A stretch of 64,000 nt of DNA from Guadua angustifolia (GCA_036346375.1 CM070514.1:13544463-13608462); one strand, 5' to 3'; numbered from the stretch's first letter, positions 22,201 to 34,223 are shown. The notes: generated from the letters alone by a model not told the origin. Program-made: numbers and translations.

Positions 22201-22311
22201 TTCATGATCACCATTGGCGTCATTGAAATCGAAATCGCCATGGCCTCCACCTGGAAGTTGCACCGGATCGATTACCACCCCATCCGGCGGCTCGATACCG
22301 ACGCCTTCCAT
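19263..22311 (-). CDS. short PHD-type zinc-finger protein resembling the EDM2 PHD region
   Basis: Four exons on the minus strand join in one frame with GT/AG borders: 22311-22133, 20925-20829, 20721-20626 and 19424-19263. They encode about 177 residues. After an acidic N-terminus (Asp/Phe-rich, about residues 20-45) comes CALCGDGGLMLC, then CLRSFHAT, CISLGFTRAQVE, YFCINC, HQCACCGVLGSS, and VFLCSHAACGRFYHPACI. The order of Cys/His pairs and the CLRSFHAT and FYHPAC words match the tandem PHD-like fingers of EDM2, a chromatin reader involved in heterochromatic-gene silencing and poly(A) choice in Arabidopsis. EDM2 itself is over 1,200 residues; here the frame stops (TAA 19263-19265) right after FQCQRRH, where EDM2 continues. 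So this is either a genuine short paralogue or a truncated gene copy. No internal stop is seen. Introns 1 and 3 hold MITE-like elements. Start context CAGTCATGG. Confidence 0.82.
20011..20383. mobile_element. TIR element in intron 3 of the PHD gene
   Basis: The left end AATAGGTCTAATTTATCCTG mirrors the right end, whose reverse complement reads AATAGATCTAATTTCCCTTG. Internal complementary words (CCTGTTGAAAT / ATTTCAACAGG) add further foldback. It is non-coding. No clear target duplication was found, so the class is unassigned. Confidence 0.55.
21118..21230. repeat. short MITE-like remnant in intron 1
   Basis: It begins GGGTGTTTGGATAAGAATG and ends CCCTATCCGAACTAGACCC, a pair loosely inverted. 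A related GGGTGTTTGAACGAGGG start occurs at about 19549 in intron 3. Both read as hAT- or Harbinger-like remnants, and the evidence is weak. Confidence 0.35.
21480..22065. mobile_element. MITE-like elements with GTTTGTTT termini in intron 1
   Basis: 21762-22065 starts near CCCTGTTTGTTTAGATTTAAGC and ends near TTAAACAAACAGACAAACAGAG, an imperfect inverted pair typical of hAT-like MITEs. The preceding 21480-21760 holds a related foldback, TTGTTTGAGCTTT / AAAGCTCAAACAA. Exact ends and duplications were not resolved. Confidence 0.45.
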
Positions 22312-22983
22312 GACTGCTTGACCAAACGATCCTGGCTGGCTAGAACACCCGGAGCAACAACTAGGAGAAATAAGAAACAGATTCTAAACAGAGAACAGGA
22401 GAAATTGCAAACCAATGTAGCAGATCGAATTTAGGAATTGAGAATCACACCGTATCAGCAACAACTGAAGAACCGACGCGATGCAAAACCCTAGATGCGT
22501 TTTCTTCAAGTCAGAATCGGATAAATCTTTCAACTAATAAAACCCGTTTCCGCCGCGCTGTCAGCTCCGACCGGCGTCCCTTGCTTCGCGCCGGCATGGG
22601 AGAAGGCGAAGAATCGGGCCCGAAGTCCTGAGAGCCGGATATGATATCCGGTTTAATCCGGGAAAGGGGAGGGGGATTTTACATCTTTGCCCCCGTTCCC
22701 TTTTTCTCTTGTTTTTCCGTTTTTTTTCGAAAAACAATAGGTAATTCGGAAAAATGATTAAAAACAAAAAATATAAAAAATGCCAGAAAATTCTAGAATA
22801 TTATTAGGATCTGATATTTTATTTTCAGCAATTTTTTATGCATATCTATGAATCTTGCATTTATTGCTTTATATTCAATTCACTGAGAATTTATAAGGAT
22901 TTAATTTTTGCATTTTATGAACTTTGCATCCACCTTTATCAGATTATATGCAGTAATCTAATGATGGATTTTGTAAATATGCA
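22312..22983. other. PHD gene 5' region and truncated left flank of copia A
   Basis: 22312-22560, read on the minus strand, is a plausible 5' UTR and leader of the PHD gene (pyrimidine-rich, CTAGGGTTTTGC motif). From about 22690 to 22983 is AT-rich leader-like sequence that runs into the copia A gag ATG. No 5' LTR matching the 3' LTR of element A (41671-41710 and 53263-53473) is present, so A is truncated on its left. No CDS otherwise. Confidence 0.45.
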
Positions 22984-23459
22984 GATGTCTGGCATTGTGA
23001 ATCGTGGTCAGAACTAGCCCCGCATGGTCAGAACTATCTCACTTGGGCATCTGATGTGAAGATCGTCCTTGGGGGCAAGAAGCTCCGGGCTGCCATCGGC
23101 CTAGGATCCTCTAAGGACGCGCAACCTACCGCCGAGCAGAATGATCAAGCTCTGCACTTCCTCAGGCACCACCTCTCAACCAAACTGAAGAATGAATACA
23201 TGGCTGAGGAGAGTGCACTTGAGCTTTGGACCGCACTTCAGAAGCGGTTCAAGAAACTCAAGTACACCATCTTGCCCCAAGCACAGCAAGATTGGGTTCG
23301 CCTAAGGTTTGCGGACTACAAAACAGTGGCTAAGTACAATTCTGCCTTGCATAGAATTTGTACCAATCTCTCTCTATGTGGCAAGAAGATCACTTACGAG
23401 GAGAAGACTGAGAAGACTCTCTCCACTTTTCACCCTAATGCTATCCTAGAGTGCCCGCA
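22984..23459 (+). pseudogene. copia element A gag, N-terminal part
   Basis: From the ATG at 22984 the frame has an early stop (TAG near 23015). It then reads as a UBN2-type copia Gag: LRAAIGLGSSKD, QALHFLRHHLSTKL, ALELWTALQKRFKKLK, and YNSALHRICTNLSLCGKKIT. It breaks off at 23459, inside the Gag, where the LTR of copia B starts. The C-terminal part with the zinc knuckle resumes at 38017 on the other side of B. Confidence 0.85.
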
Positions 23460-25218
23460 TGTAGGAACGAGTTGGCCTAGAGGGGGGTGAATAAGCAACC
23501 CTTCAAATTTTATTTCTTCGGTTATGAAGCAAAGAACAGAATAAGACAAGTATTTATCCCGTGGTTCAGAGCACTTCTCCTACTCCACGTTGAAGCACTT
23601 CTCTCGAAGTATTGCTTCACCACAGCTAGTCGCAGTAGCTATGGTTCTCACTCGGGTAGCTCTTTCACCTCTCTAGTGAGGTGAGCTACAAACCCTCTAT
23701 AATCAAAAGTGGCTTTCCACAATCTTCTTTGGACAGGTCTCATTTTTCACCTCCTCCAAGCTGTGTAGGATCACCGAGATCCAAGAGTAATAAACTTGCA
23801 CAAGCTCTGTCTCTTGGTTCACTCGCAAACTACAGCACTAAACACAAGCTTGGAGCTAAAACACTTAGAAAGAATGAGGTTTTGAGTTTCAGAGTGAAGC
23901 GCAGACTCCTTGTTGTGAAAGAGAGCTCTTTTGAAAGCTAAAATGTCAAGGAGTTCATAAAGTTCTATAGTAGATAGCTCAGGCAATGCTTATATAGCCA
24001 ATTCTGATGAAAATAGCCGTTGTACCTACCACACTGACCATTGCACTTGTCGGAGTGTCAATTTTGAGCTAAAACACGTTTACAGCGGACTAAAAGTTTT
24101 ACCTTAGTGATACTGATCATGTGTATCACGGACCAAATTCACATATTTATGGCGGACCAAAAAGTTTGGTCCATCATGCATGGGGAATTCAGCAAGTTTG
24201 GTCCGTCAGAGGAATATGAAGTTTAACATGCATGGCGGATCAAAAAATTTAGTCCGTCATAGATGAGATAAGACTGAGATCAGTAGCTGTGGACCATTTT
24301 TGACATAAAAAGAGTTTAATCAAAGGATTTGAATATGTTATGGACTAAACTTCGAATTAGCTATATTTGGTCCATCATGAATGATACATTCTTTGAAAAA
24401 GTGTTTGATTTGAACATTGGATTCACGAAATGAATATCAAAGTTTTGCCTATCAGAAAAGATGGATATTTTTGCATTTATGCCGAACTAAAAAGTTTGAT
24501 CCGTCATAGATACACAACTGAGATATTTTGATTTTGACAAAGGTATGTGTATGGCGGACCAAAAAATTTGGTCCGTCATAGATGGGCAACAGAGATATTT
24601 CGATCAGCTGAAAGGCACATGTATGCTGGACCAAAAAGTTTGGTCCGTCGTAGATGGGCAAAATTTGATAGCTGAGTTCTTCAAGAATTTTTCACTACGG
24701 ACTTAGGTATATGAGAATATGAGGTTTAATCCGTTGAAATGAATAGAGTTTGATCAAAATTTTGACTAAAATGAATTTTGAAGTTGAACTGAGCTGACTT
24801 TGATTTTAGATAATGACTTAGATTATTTTGTGACAGAATAGGAGATGATCAACTGAACTTCGGTCCGTCACAAAGTTTGGACTCGTTGTATATAGAGATT
24901 TTGGTTCAAGGAGCAAAAAGACTAAATGATTTAACTCCAAGCAGTCTAGTTTTGTCTTAGAATCATGAACCAAGTTACCAACTTGCCAAGTCCCTCTTTA
25001 TAGTACAGCCAAAGCGAAAAATAACCCTAGCTATTTGACTTGAATCAACTCCCAAGTCATAAACTACAAATAAAGTGACTTAATCTTGTTAGTTCAGCTA
25101 GCTCCATTCCTGATTCTAGCATACATTCTTTATGGTTGAAAGAATTATTAACTCGGTCATCAACACCAAAACCATTTAATAAAACATGATAAAAATTGAG
25201 GGGGCCTAGATGCTATCA
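23460..25218 (-). repeat. 3' LTR of copia B
   Basis: Begins (plus-strand reading) TGTAGGAACGAGTTGGCC and ends GATGCTATCA, giving TG...CA on the element strand. A TATA-like TATATAA (minus) lies at about 23990-23999. Compared with the other LTR it lacks about 97 bp (counterpart about 36444-36540). It holds several copies of the palindrome GGACCAAA-N3-TTTGGTCC (24154-24172, 24556-24574, 24628-24646), the last ones in a ~72-bp tandem array at 24481-24660. Confidence 0.9.
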
Positions 25219-25232
25219 ATCTCCCCCTTTTT
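25219..25232 (-). other. polypurine tract of copia B
   Basis: ATCTCCCCCTTTTT on the plus strand, that is AAAAAGGGGGAGAT on the element strand, directly against the 3' LTR. It is the expected plus-strand primer. Confidence 0.8.
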
Positions 25233-25789
25233 GGTGATTGATGACAACATACCCTTTTAGTTAATAATATTTCAAATATTCTGCAAAACAGAGTTAGCTT
25301 GACAGAGTATATACAAATATTTGAAGATGCATGTGCTCCCCCTTAATGAGTGCATGATCTAAACTTTTAATAGATATGGCATTTTGGACTATATTAGATC
25401 CTTAATATTTTAATTTTCAGAATTCTTATAAATAGCAGATTTCAGATCACAAAAAGTTGGAGCACCTATTAAACTTAGCAATATACCGGAGCATAAATTT
25501 TACCGAACTAGATCATCAGATTCAGTATCAGTGTAATGCTAAGAATAGTAGGTATAACTAGTTTCAAAACTTATATTAAAAGAGTGGGTATCAGAGCACA
25601 ACAACTGTACTTCAGATATCTCAGAATATCATTTTCTGCTTTGAAATAACGGAATAGTAGAGAATAGTGTCAGAGCAAAACGAATGAACTTCATAGCACA
25701 AACTTCACACAAACTCAGAAGCTCATCCTACAATCAGACTAAAAACCTAGGAAGTTCTCCCCCTTTGGCATCAATTGCCAAAAAGGGTG

Positions 25790-28617
25790 CTATTTGCGCC
25801 TTGAAAAAGTTCTCTTGAGCTGACCAAGAACGGAACTTTTACTTGGAGGTGACACAATCTTCACATCATCATCATCATCAGATTGTTCTGACTGTGCTTG
25901 AGCAGGTTGACTTGGTACTTGAGCCATTGCTTGATCATGCCAGCTCGGATAGTTGGGATCTCCAGGTTGAAGGACCAAGCTATGAAAATCATTTTGCAGC
26001 TTGTCTAGGGACTCATTTATGTTGTCTATTGATGCAGCAAGGCTAATCATTCCACCAAGGTGATGGTTGGCAAGATGTCCATACTCTTGAAAAGCATCCT
26101 CAGTATATTCCCGAAAATCTTTTTGGTCTTTTCTGATCCACAAGAGATTACTTGATTCTGATGTATGTGCAGTTTCAATTTGATTGATCAGATGCTTGTG
26201 ATTTTTGTCAAGTTTTTTATTCATGTCATACAATCTGTCTTTGATCAAATTCTGATTTTTGCCAAGCTGAGTAACCCAGTTTCTTAAGTCCCCAAATCTG
26301 GCAAAAGTTTTATTTCTAAAATTGGCTTGCTCTTCATATTGTTTCCTCATCTATTCTTGAACTTGTTCATTATACTGTTGAAGAGTTCTCATCTGTTCTT
26401 CAAGCCTTTGAGCTGCCAATTGTTGATCATTAAAATATGCAGCTTGGAAGCCCCTTTGGGCAGCATAATACTGTTACTCAAAAGATGTAAACCATGAAGG
26501 TTGAGAGCCAAAAATATTTTCTAGAGCTTGATAAGACTCTTACTGCAGTTGCTCATGATGCAAATGGGAATGGGCAGACTGATGCTGATAGTCAAAGAGA
26601 TTTTCCCATCCAGGAAAAGTATTTCTTTGATCATGCTCTGGATGTGCTCCTTGAGATGGATAATAAGATTCGAAGACTTGAGGCATGCCAGATCCTCCTG
26701 CCACATGATCATGGGCACCAGGCCCAAAACCCTGATCTTGAGTAAATCGTTCAGTTGCTGCTAACTCTTGAAGGTGATGAATTTGTTGTTCTTCATTTAG
26801 AGACTGAGCAACTGAGCTTGACATAATGTCAGTTGCAGCTTCATCCACGAAAGCTTGCCCTTGGTCATACCATGAGTTGTGTTCAACTAATTCAGTAGAT
26901 TCTAGAGAGTGGACCATGACTTGGAGTTTTACTCTTGTGTCCACTTTGAGCACTAAGCTCTTTTCTAGATTTACTTTTGCTAACATGTTGAGCACTAGGC
27001 TCTTTTCCAGATTTACTCTTGCTTATACTGTGAGCACTACGCTCTCTGTCATTTCCAAACTTGTTCTTGCTTGCACTATGGTTTGAAAGCATCTGTTTGT
27101 AGCTTGAGCTCATTTGTGCTGCAAAACTGTCAGATGAATGATGACTGTTAAAGGAATGATAACTGCCATAAGACTGATAATGGTTACTACCACTGCCATG
27201 AGTCTGAGAGTGTCCACTGTGACTGTTAATGTCAAATTTGTCTTCAGCTTCATCATCTGACTCTTCTTCATCTGTGGATCCATATTCAAGAACCAATTCC
27301 TTACTTGGTTCCTTTATTTCTTCTTCTTGATCATGTTGCACTAGTTCTTCTTCTACAGGTTGATTTGCTTGTAACCCTTGGAGAAAACCAGTAATCCTCA
27401 AATTCTGTCCTGTTGACTTGTCCATGTTATATTTCTTAGGAAAGCACTTAAATTCTTTGTTCATATCATTCTGAGAAATGATTCCTTGAGCTAGCAGAAC
27501 TTGAGTCACTTGTTGGGCAAAAGGCAAAGGACTACCCAACTTTCTATAGATTGCCTCTTCCATTTCCCCAAAGATATAGTCCACTAGATCAATGGATTGC
27601 CTTGACAGTATCAGGTGTAGTAACCAGGCAAGGGTTGGGGTCACACCTTCTTTATATCCTAACTTTGGGAATATGGTGTGCCTCAATACCAGCCAGTAAC
27701 ACTTTTGCTTCTTCAGATAAGCAGGAAGCTCTATTAGGATTAAAATCTGCACTAGTGACATCCTTATAAATATGAGTAGACACTTTTATATCAGACATGT
27801 CACCAATCAATCTCCACCTCTGACCAGGATACATCTTCTCAAATATTCTGGTCCTGTTTACCAATGGACTTGAGGCTCTAATTGCAGACTCAAACTGTGC
27901 AGCTCTTATTTTTCTTATTTTTCCATTAATACTGAACATGATATGATTTCTCTGTTTGTTCACTAACAAGGATGCATAGAACTCTAGGGTTCTTGAAACA
28001 CTCTAGGGTATGGTCTTGTTAGACATTAAATATGCCAAACCAAGGGTGGAGTTTATGCAATCGAACAGCCTATTTGATCCTATAATAGAATTCACTTGTG
28101 CCCAATCCACATATTGGTGATTTGCCAATGCTGAGACTGCATTTCTTTTTCCATCTAATCTATTTAGATAAGCATTTTAAATGTTCTTGTGTAGTAAGGA
28201 CACAAAATTTTCACCCAGTGCAGGTTTTATTGCAGGAAACCAAACCTTCTCACTTACTAATCTCACTACCCTTAACTTTCTGTCACTAAGGACAGATAAA
28301 TCTTCACTGCTTAGTATGTTAATTTCAGTTATTAACTCAATGTTTTCAAATGAAGATTCACTATCAGGTTCATATTCACTATCTTCAGAAGAAGAGTTAG
28401 ATTCCTCTTCAACCCTGTTCTTTCCTTTTCCTGGATGAGATGTGACTAACTTTCTATTTTTCCTTTCTGCATTGTGCACATCTTGAATCAACACAGGACC
28501 TTGAAATTTGTCTAAGCGGTGAAATTCGAGGGATGAATCATTGTTTTCGCTTTTGCCTTTTACTTTGTCAACAATCTTTCCAATTAAACCTGTTTTGTCA
28601 GGATTCTTCGACCTCAT
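25790..28617 (-). pseudogene. extra ORF of copia B in the env position (coiled-coil, Ser-rich)
   Basis: Four minus-strand open blocks line up in order: 28617-28177, 27969-27652, 27761-26892 and 26350-25790. They cover a basic N-terminus, a Ser/Glu acidic run, a central segment (VTPTLAWLLHLILSRQ, IFGEMEEAIYRKL) and a long Ser/His/Lys-rich part. The C-terminus is predicted coiled coil (heptad-like IKDRLYDMNKKLDKN) and ends in an acidic DDDDD stretch and a basic tail. Frameshifts and stops separate the blocks. SIRE-lineage elements carry an additional ORF here, sometimes called env-like. I see no signal peptide and no clear membrane segment, so an envelope role is not supported by this copy. Confidence 0.7.
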
Positions 28618-29933
28618 TTTGACACTAGTCTTATCAGTTCAGTTCTTGTTCAGATTAACTCAAAGCAGAACCTTTTCGCAAGCGCACTGACCAGACCTAA
28701 GCAAAAATAAAAGTTAGAATCTAAGAACTAGGTCTAGGGTTTTTGACAAGGAGACGAGAAAGGTTTAGGATGAAACTACTAAGTCCTTTCGATGATTCTT
28801 GCGCAAGATGACCTGAGGAACACCGTTGCCAATGCCCGATTTGGGATTGCTTCGGTGAAGAGGGAGTTAGGGTTTCTGGTCAAGAAGAATTGCGCAAGAT
28901 GCAATAGCAGCAAAAGGAAAACTGTGAACAAAGGAAGTTACTGCATTGAATGTGGAAGGATAATATTGGGGAATCTTGGAAACCGACACCATTTAAAACA
29001 TGGTAGTTGAGGAATACAGGCGCCCAGTAAAAAAGGTGGTGGTGAGAGTGGTGGGACCCTCTTTGCTTCTGTAAAAACCATATGGGCTATCACATAGGGT
29101 CCCAAAGTCAAGGACAGGTTTAGCAATAGATAAGTCCTAAAGCAAATAGACAAGATTTTGAATACATTTTTGAAACTAAGGTGAGAAGAAAATGTTTTTT
29201 ATAAAAACGAATCAAGTCCATTTTGAATTTAGATAAGAATTAAGCTTAGAAACATTTCCTCATATGACAGACTATTTTTGATATATAGAATAAATTTTAC
29301 CATTTGCGCCAGACCAAATGACTTGAGGGATTTATCCAGCCACGGACTAATTTATTTTGGTCCATGACACAGAGGTTTTGTTTTGAAAGAACTTGAGATC
29401 AAGACTTCCCATGTATGACGGACTAAATATTTTGGTCCGTCATGCATTGACCTTTTGTGTTAGATTGGTCCGTCACAAATAGGCTCTTGTTAGTACGTAC
29501 CAACTAATTTTAGTCTGTCACAAGAGTGTGTTTCTGAAGATTTAATAGACATAACTAAGATGAGAGACCAATACAACAGCAGAAACACAAATTTGAAATA
29601 ATTGTATTTTTGGAAATGTTTGAGTTTAATTTTCACGTGAGCATTAGTATTTGCAACTTAAGCTCAGATGAAAAACTCAAGTGCTGAATAGATATGATTA
29701 TTTGAGTTTTGCCACTAAGTTTTGAAAAGACATAGTTTTTACTATGTTTTAGATGAGATAAGATGGCAGCACAGAAAGATAAGGCTTTCAGCAATATTTT
29801 CACAATTTTTAAGTTAACAAAAATTATAAAGATATCAATTTGACTTAATTCAGCACTTTGCATTTATTTACACACACAGTGGGTATCAAGAGATGCATAG
29901 AAAGCAAACTTGCTCCCCCTTAATGTGATATCA
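28618..29933. other. spacer between pol and the extra ORF of copia B
   Basis: This is non-coding on the element strand. 29317-29525 repeats the LTR motif (GGACTAAATATTTTGGTCC near 29418 and diverged copies). A small plus-strand ORF at 28792-29010 is listed separately. The pol stop lies at 29934. Confidence 0.55.
28792..29010 (+). CDS. small antisense ORF with two CxxC pairs (hypothetical)
   Basis: An ATG-started frame of 72 codons runs opposite to copia B. It is basic and contains CARC, 13 residues, then CIEC, followed by a His pair (RHHLKHGS) at the C-terminus. The spacing is compatible with a zinc ribbon. It lies in the spacer between pol and the extra ORF, where no element-strand coding is seen. 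I do not recognise it. It could be a chance frame, but the paired CxxC pattern makes it worth listing. Confidence 0.3.
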   Translation: MILAQDDLRNTVANARFGIASVKRELGFLVKKNCARCNSSKRKTVNKGSYCIECGRIILGNLGNRHHLKHGS

Positions 29934-32487
29934 TCAAACAACATTTGAATAATCAATTATATTCAGTTCATTTCTCAATTTTGAGAATCTTGCTTCATCA
30001 AATGGTTTAGTAAAAATATCAGCCAATTGGTCCTCAGTTCTTACATAACTAAGCACAATATCTCCTTTAGCAACATGATCATGAATAAAGTGATGTCTGA
30101 TTTCAATGTGCTTAGTTCTAGAGTGTTGGATCGGATTGTTTGCTATTTTTACTGCACTTTCATTATCACACAATAGAGGCACATTATCAAATTTTATCCC
30201 AAAATCTATAATTGTTTGTTTGATGAATAAAATTTGAGCACAGCAACTGCCTACAGCCACATATTTAGCTTCGGTAGTGGAAAGTGCTACTGAATTTTGC
30301 TTTTTAGAACACTAAGAAACTAAAGATCTTCCAAGCAAATGACAACCCCCAGAGGTGCTCTTACGATCAATTTTGCAACCAGCATAATCAAAATCTGAAT
30401 AGCCAAGAAGCTCAAATGGAGCACCTTTAGGATACCATAAACCAATATTAGAAGTAAACTTAAGATATCTAAATATTCTTTTTACAGCACTTAAGTGAAT
30501 TTCTTTAGGAGCAGCTTGAAATCTAGCACACATACATACACTAAACATGATATCAGGCCTAGATGCTGTCAAGTACAGTAAAGAACCAATCATAGATCTA
30601 AAGAGTTTTTGGTCAACAGACTTACCTCCCACATCTTGATCAAGATGTGTATTTGTTGCCATGGGAGTCTTAATTGGCTTACATTCTTCCATTTTGAAGC
30701 GCTTGAGGAGATCTTTGGTGTACTTTTCTTGTGAAATGAAGGTTCCTTCCTTCAACTGCTTAACATGAAAACCAAGAACGAATGTCAGCTCTCCTATCAT
30801 GGACATCTCAAATTCCTTGGCCATCATGTCACCAAATTACTTACAAAGAGAATCATTAGTACATCCAAAAATGATATCATCTACATAGATTTGACAAATC
30901 ATTAATGTTCCATTGATATCTTTTAGAAACAGTATTGGATCAACCTTCCCAATTTTGAAGTTCTTAATTATCAGAAAGTCTCTAAGGCGTTCATACCAAG
31001 CTCTAGGAGCTTGTTTTAGGCTATAGAGAGCTTTAGATAGTTTGTAAACTGGTTAGGCAAGCTTGAATTTTCAAAACCAGGTGGTTGCTCAACATAAATA
31101 GTTTCATCAATGAATCCATTAAGAAATGCACTTTTCACATCCATTTGAAAAAGAGTGATATTAAAGTGAGTAGTAAAGGCAAGAAGGAACCGAATAGCTT
31201 CAAGGCGTGCCACAGGAGCATATGTCTCTCCATAATCTAGTCCTTCCACTTGAGTGAAGCCTTGAGCTACCAGTCTAGCTTTGTTTCTTATTACCACTCC
31301 ATTTTCATTTTGTTTGTTTCGGAACACCCATTTTGTACCAATAACGTTGTGATCCTTTGGGCGCTCTGTCAGACTCCAAACTTTGTTTCCTTCAAAATTG
31401 TTGAGCTCTTATTCCATAGCTATTATCCAATCAGCATATTTTAGAGCTTCTTCTACTGTTTTAGGTTCAACACAAGAAACAAACGAGTAATGTTCACAAA
31501 AGGTAGCTTGTCTAGAACGAGTTTGAACACCCTTACTGATTTCACCGATGATTAGGTCAGACGGGTGATCGTTAGCAATAGTATGATGACTTTTGATGAT
31601 GACTGATCGATCTTGATCTTTTTCTTCCTCTTCTTCTTAGGTTCCAGCATGTGGTACCATTGACTGAGTAGTTGGTTCATCTTTGTCTTCCTTGGGCTTT
31701 ATATCACCAATTTTCATTTTTCTCACTGCTTGTACAAGCCCATCATCATCTACATCATCTAAATTCTCATGCTCACCTTGTGAGCCATTAGATTCATCAA
31801 ATTTGACATCATAAGTCTCTTCTACTAAACCAGTTGAATTATTAAACACTCTATAGGCTTTGGACTTAGAAGAATAACCTAACATGATGCCAGCATCACA
31901 TCTAGTCTGAAATTTACCCAAATGAGTTCTCTTTTTATAGACGTATACTTTGTAACCAAAAACATGAAAGTATGATATATTTGGTTTTCTGCCAACTAAT
32001 AATTTATAAGGAGTTTTCTTAAGCAATCTATAAAGATATAGTTGATTAACGACATAATAGCGATATTAATAGCTTGACCCGAAAAGCATCTGAAGTATCA
32101 TATTCATCTAACATTGACCTAGCCATTTCAATTAAGGTTCTATTCTTTCTCTCAACTACACCATTTTGTTGAGGAGTATAAGTGGCTGAGAGTTTATGCT
32201 TAATTCCAAGTTCATCACAATATTCAATTATATTAGTATTTACAAACTCAGACCCATTGTCACTTCTTATTTTCTTGATAGGACAATCAAATTCATTTTG
32301 GGCCCTTTTTGCAAAGGTTTTGAAATTTTTTCCAACTTCACTTTTATTAGGCAAAAAGAATACCCAAGTGAATCTGGAGAAATCATCAACAATAACTAAA
32401 CAGTATGAGTTACCACCAATGCTGGTATATGAAGTGGGGCTAAAAACATCCATATGCAACAGCTCAAGTGGTCTAGTGGTGGACATG

Positions 32488-33626
32488 TGTCGGCGTATTC
32501 CGCCTGACAGGCCCGTGATCTACAGACCGGGTTTTGTTCGATAGGAGGGCGTCTTCGCGGCTGGCAAACCCTAACAAGGGGAAACCCTAGAAACTCCCAC
32601 GCGGAGGGCTATGGCGCTCTTGAACTATGTTGACACGGTGATTTTTACCCAGGTTCAGGCCCCCTAGACTAGGGTAATAGCCTTACTTCCTGCTGGATTT
32701 TATGTAGAGTGTTTTGAGCAAGTACAGAGCTTGGGGATTACAAGTTCTTCCTAAGGCTCTATTGCTCGAAGTCTTGGTTCTCCGTTTCTCCAATGCTCGA
32801 CCCCCTTTCCCATGCACCAGAAGGCCCTTATATAGGCCAAGCTAACGGGAGTAGGTAAAAGGGGGGTCATCATGCTGATCCTTATACATTTATTACTCCT
32901 TCTGTCTTTGTCCGTTCCTTGACCTCATTAAATGCCGGCCTTGGCCGCTTGTCCGCCGGTATGTGACCTCTTTTTGTGAGTAGGTGAAAGGCGTCGAAGA
33001 ATGGGCCTATTGCGAAATCCTCGCGATCGGCGAGTTCGACCTGGCGAGGCTGCCATCGCGCGATGCGATAGGGAAGGAGACTTGAGTGGCTTCTTGCACT
33101 GCTCACCGGCGTCCGTGGGCGGCACGGCCGGCGGGCGTGCTTCGCCGCCCGTTCGCCGAACGCCCGTGGGTAGGCGCCCGCAGCGGCGTGCTTCGCCCAC
33201 CTTTCGCCGGCGCCCGTGGGCGGCTTTGGCGGCGAGCATGCTCGCCGCCGTTCGCCAGTCGCCACGTGGATTGGCGGCGGCGGCGGCGTGCTCACGCACC
33301 TTTCGCCGGGCGCCGTGGCGGCACTGGCGGCGGCGTGCTTTCGCCGCGCTGTTCGCCAGTTGCCACGTGGGCTGGCGGCGAAGCGGCGAGTGTGCTTCGC
33401 CCACACTCACCGGCGCCCGTGGGCGGCACGGCGGCGCGTGCTCGCCGCTTCGTTCGCCGAGCCTGCGTGGGCGGGCGTCGGCGGCGAGCGTGCTTCGCCC
33501 ACACTCGCCAAGCGCCATGTGGGCGACACACGGTGGCGGGCCGTGCTTTCGCCAACCACGATTGCCGAGCCGCCACGTGGGCGGCTTTTGTGCAGTGGAG
33601 AGGTACCCAGTATAAAATCTGTGACA
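32488..33626 (-). mobile_element. gypsy-type solo LTR in copia B pol
   Basis: A 1,139-bp unit begins TGTCGGCGTATTCC and ends ATCTGTGACA. It is flanked by a perfect 5-bp duplication ACATG (32483-32487 and 33627-33631). Removing it with one duplication restores an open pol frame. A TATA box on the minus strand (CTATATAAGG, about 32827-32837), followed by the leader-like sequence with GAACCTGGGTAAAAATCACC, suggests the element strand is minus. About half of it is a GC-rich minisatellite. No internal region or second LTR remains, so it arose by LTR-LTR recombination. Confidence 0.92.
33061..33590. repeat. ~50-bp GC-rich minisatellite inside the solo LTR, about ten copies
   Basis: A core related to GCGCCCGTGGGCGGC / GCCACGTGGGCGGC recurs near 33111, 33161, 33211, 33261, 33311, 33361, 33412, 33461, 33511 and 33571, so the period is about 50 bp. 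Several cores contain CCACGTGG, a G-box palindrome (33262, 33362, 33572). The high GC keeps long frames open on both strands. These are not genes. Confidence 0.8.
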
Positions 33627-34223
33627 ACATGATACTTTTGGTAGGATGAGAATTGGCTACTTGCTTGCCTGCTTGACAAGCACTACACAGCCTATTCTTT
33701 TCAAATGTAACATCTTTTAAACCCACCACTAGCTTATTTTTGAAAAGCGTTTTGAGATTAGACATACCTACATGCCTAAGACGTCTATGCCAAAGCCATC
33801 TGAGAGAAACTTTAGCTAACAGACAGGTCGAGATACATGAGGAGTTAGATTTGAAATCTACTAAGTAGAGATTTTGAAATCTAAACCCTTTAAAAATAAG
33901 TTTTTCATTTTTATCAAACACAGTTACCCCATCAGATGAGAAGTTACAATGGAAACCAAGATCACATAGTTGAGTAACAGATAGAAGGTTGAAATTTAGG
34001 GAATCAACAAGTAGGACATTACCGATTGAGTGATCAGTTGATATAGCAATCTTACCAAGCCATTTTACCTTTCTCTTGCTATTATCACCAAAGGTGATCT
34101 TGTGACTTGGATCACTTTCACCTTCAATAGAGGTGAACATTCTTGAAGTTCCGGTCATGTGTTGGGTGCATCCACTGTCAATTACCCAATGCCGGCCTCC
34201 ACTCTTGTAATTCACCTGTAAAT

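Noticed and set aside
22204..22434. Plus-strand 76-aa ORF overlapping the PHD gene exon 1
   Set aside because: It is antisense to a better-supported exon with matching splice sites.
26494..27086. Plus-strand ORFs opposite the extra ORF of copia B
   Set aside because: They are shadows of the minus-strand coding region, with low-complexity translations.
30860..30890. A plus-strand element here
   Set aside because: The YVDD and neighbouring RT motifs read on the minus strand only, so the plus strand has nothing.
32882..33649. Long overlapping ORFs on both strands (up to 204 aa)
   Set aside because: They arise from the ~50-bp GC-rich minisatellite of the solo LTR; all frames are open because of composition, with no domain.
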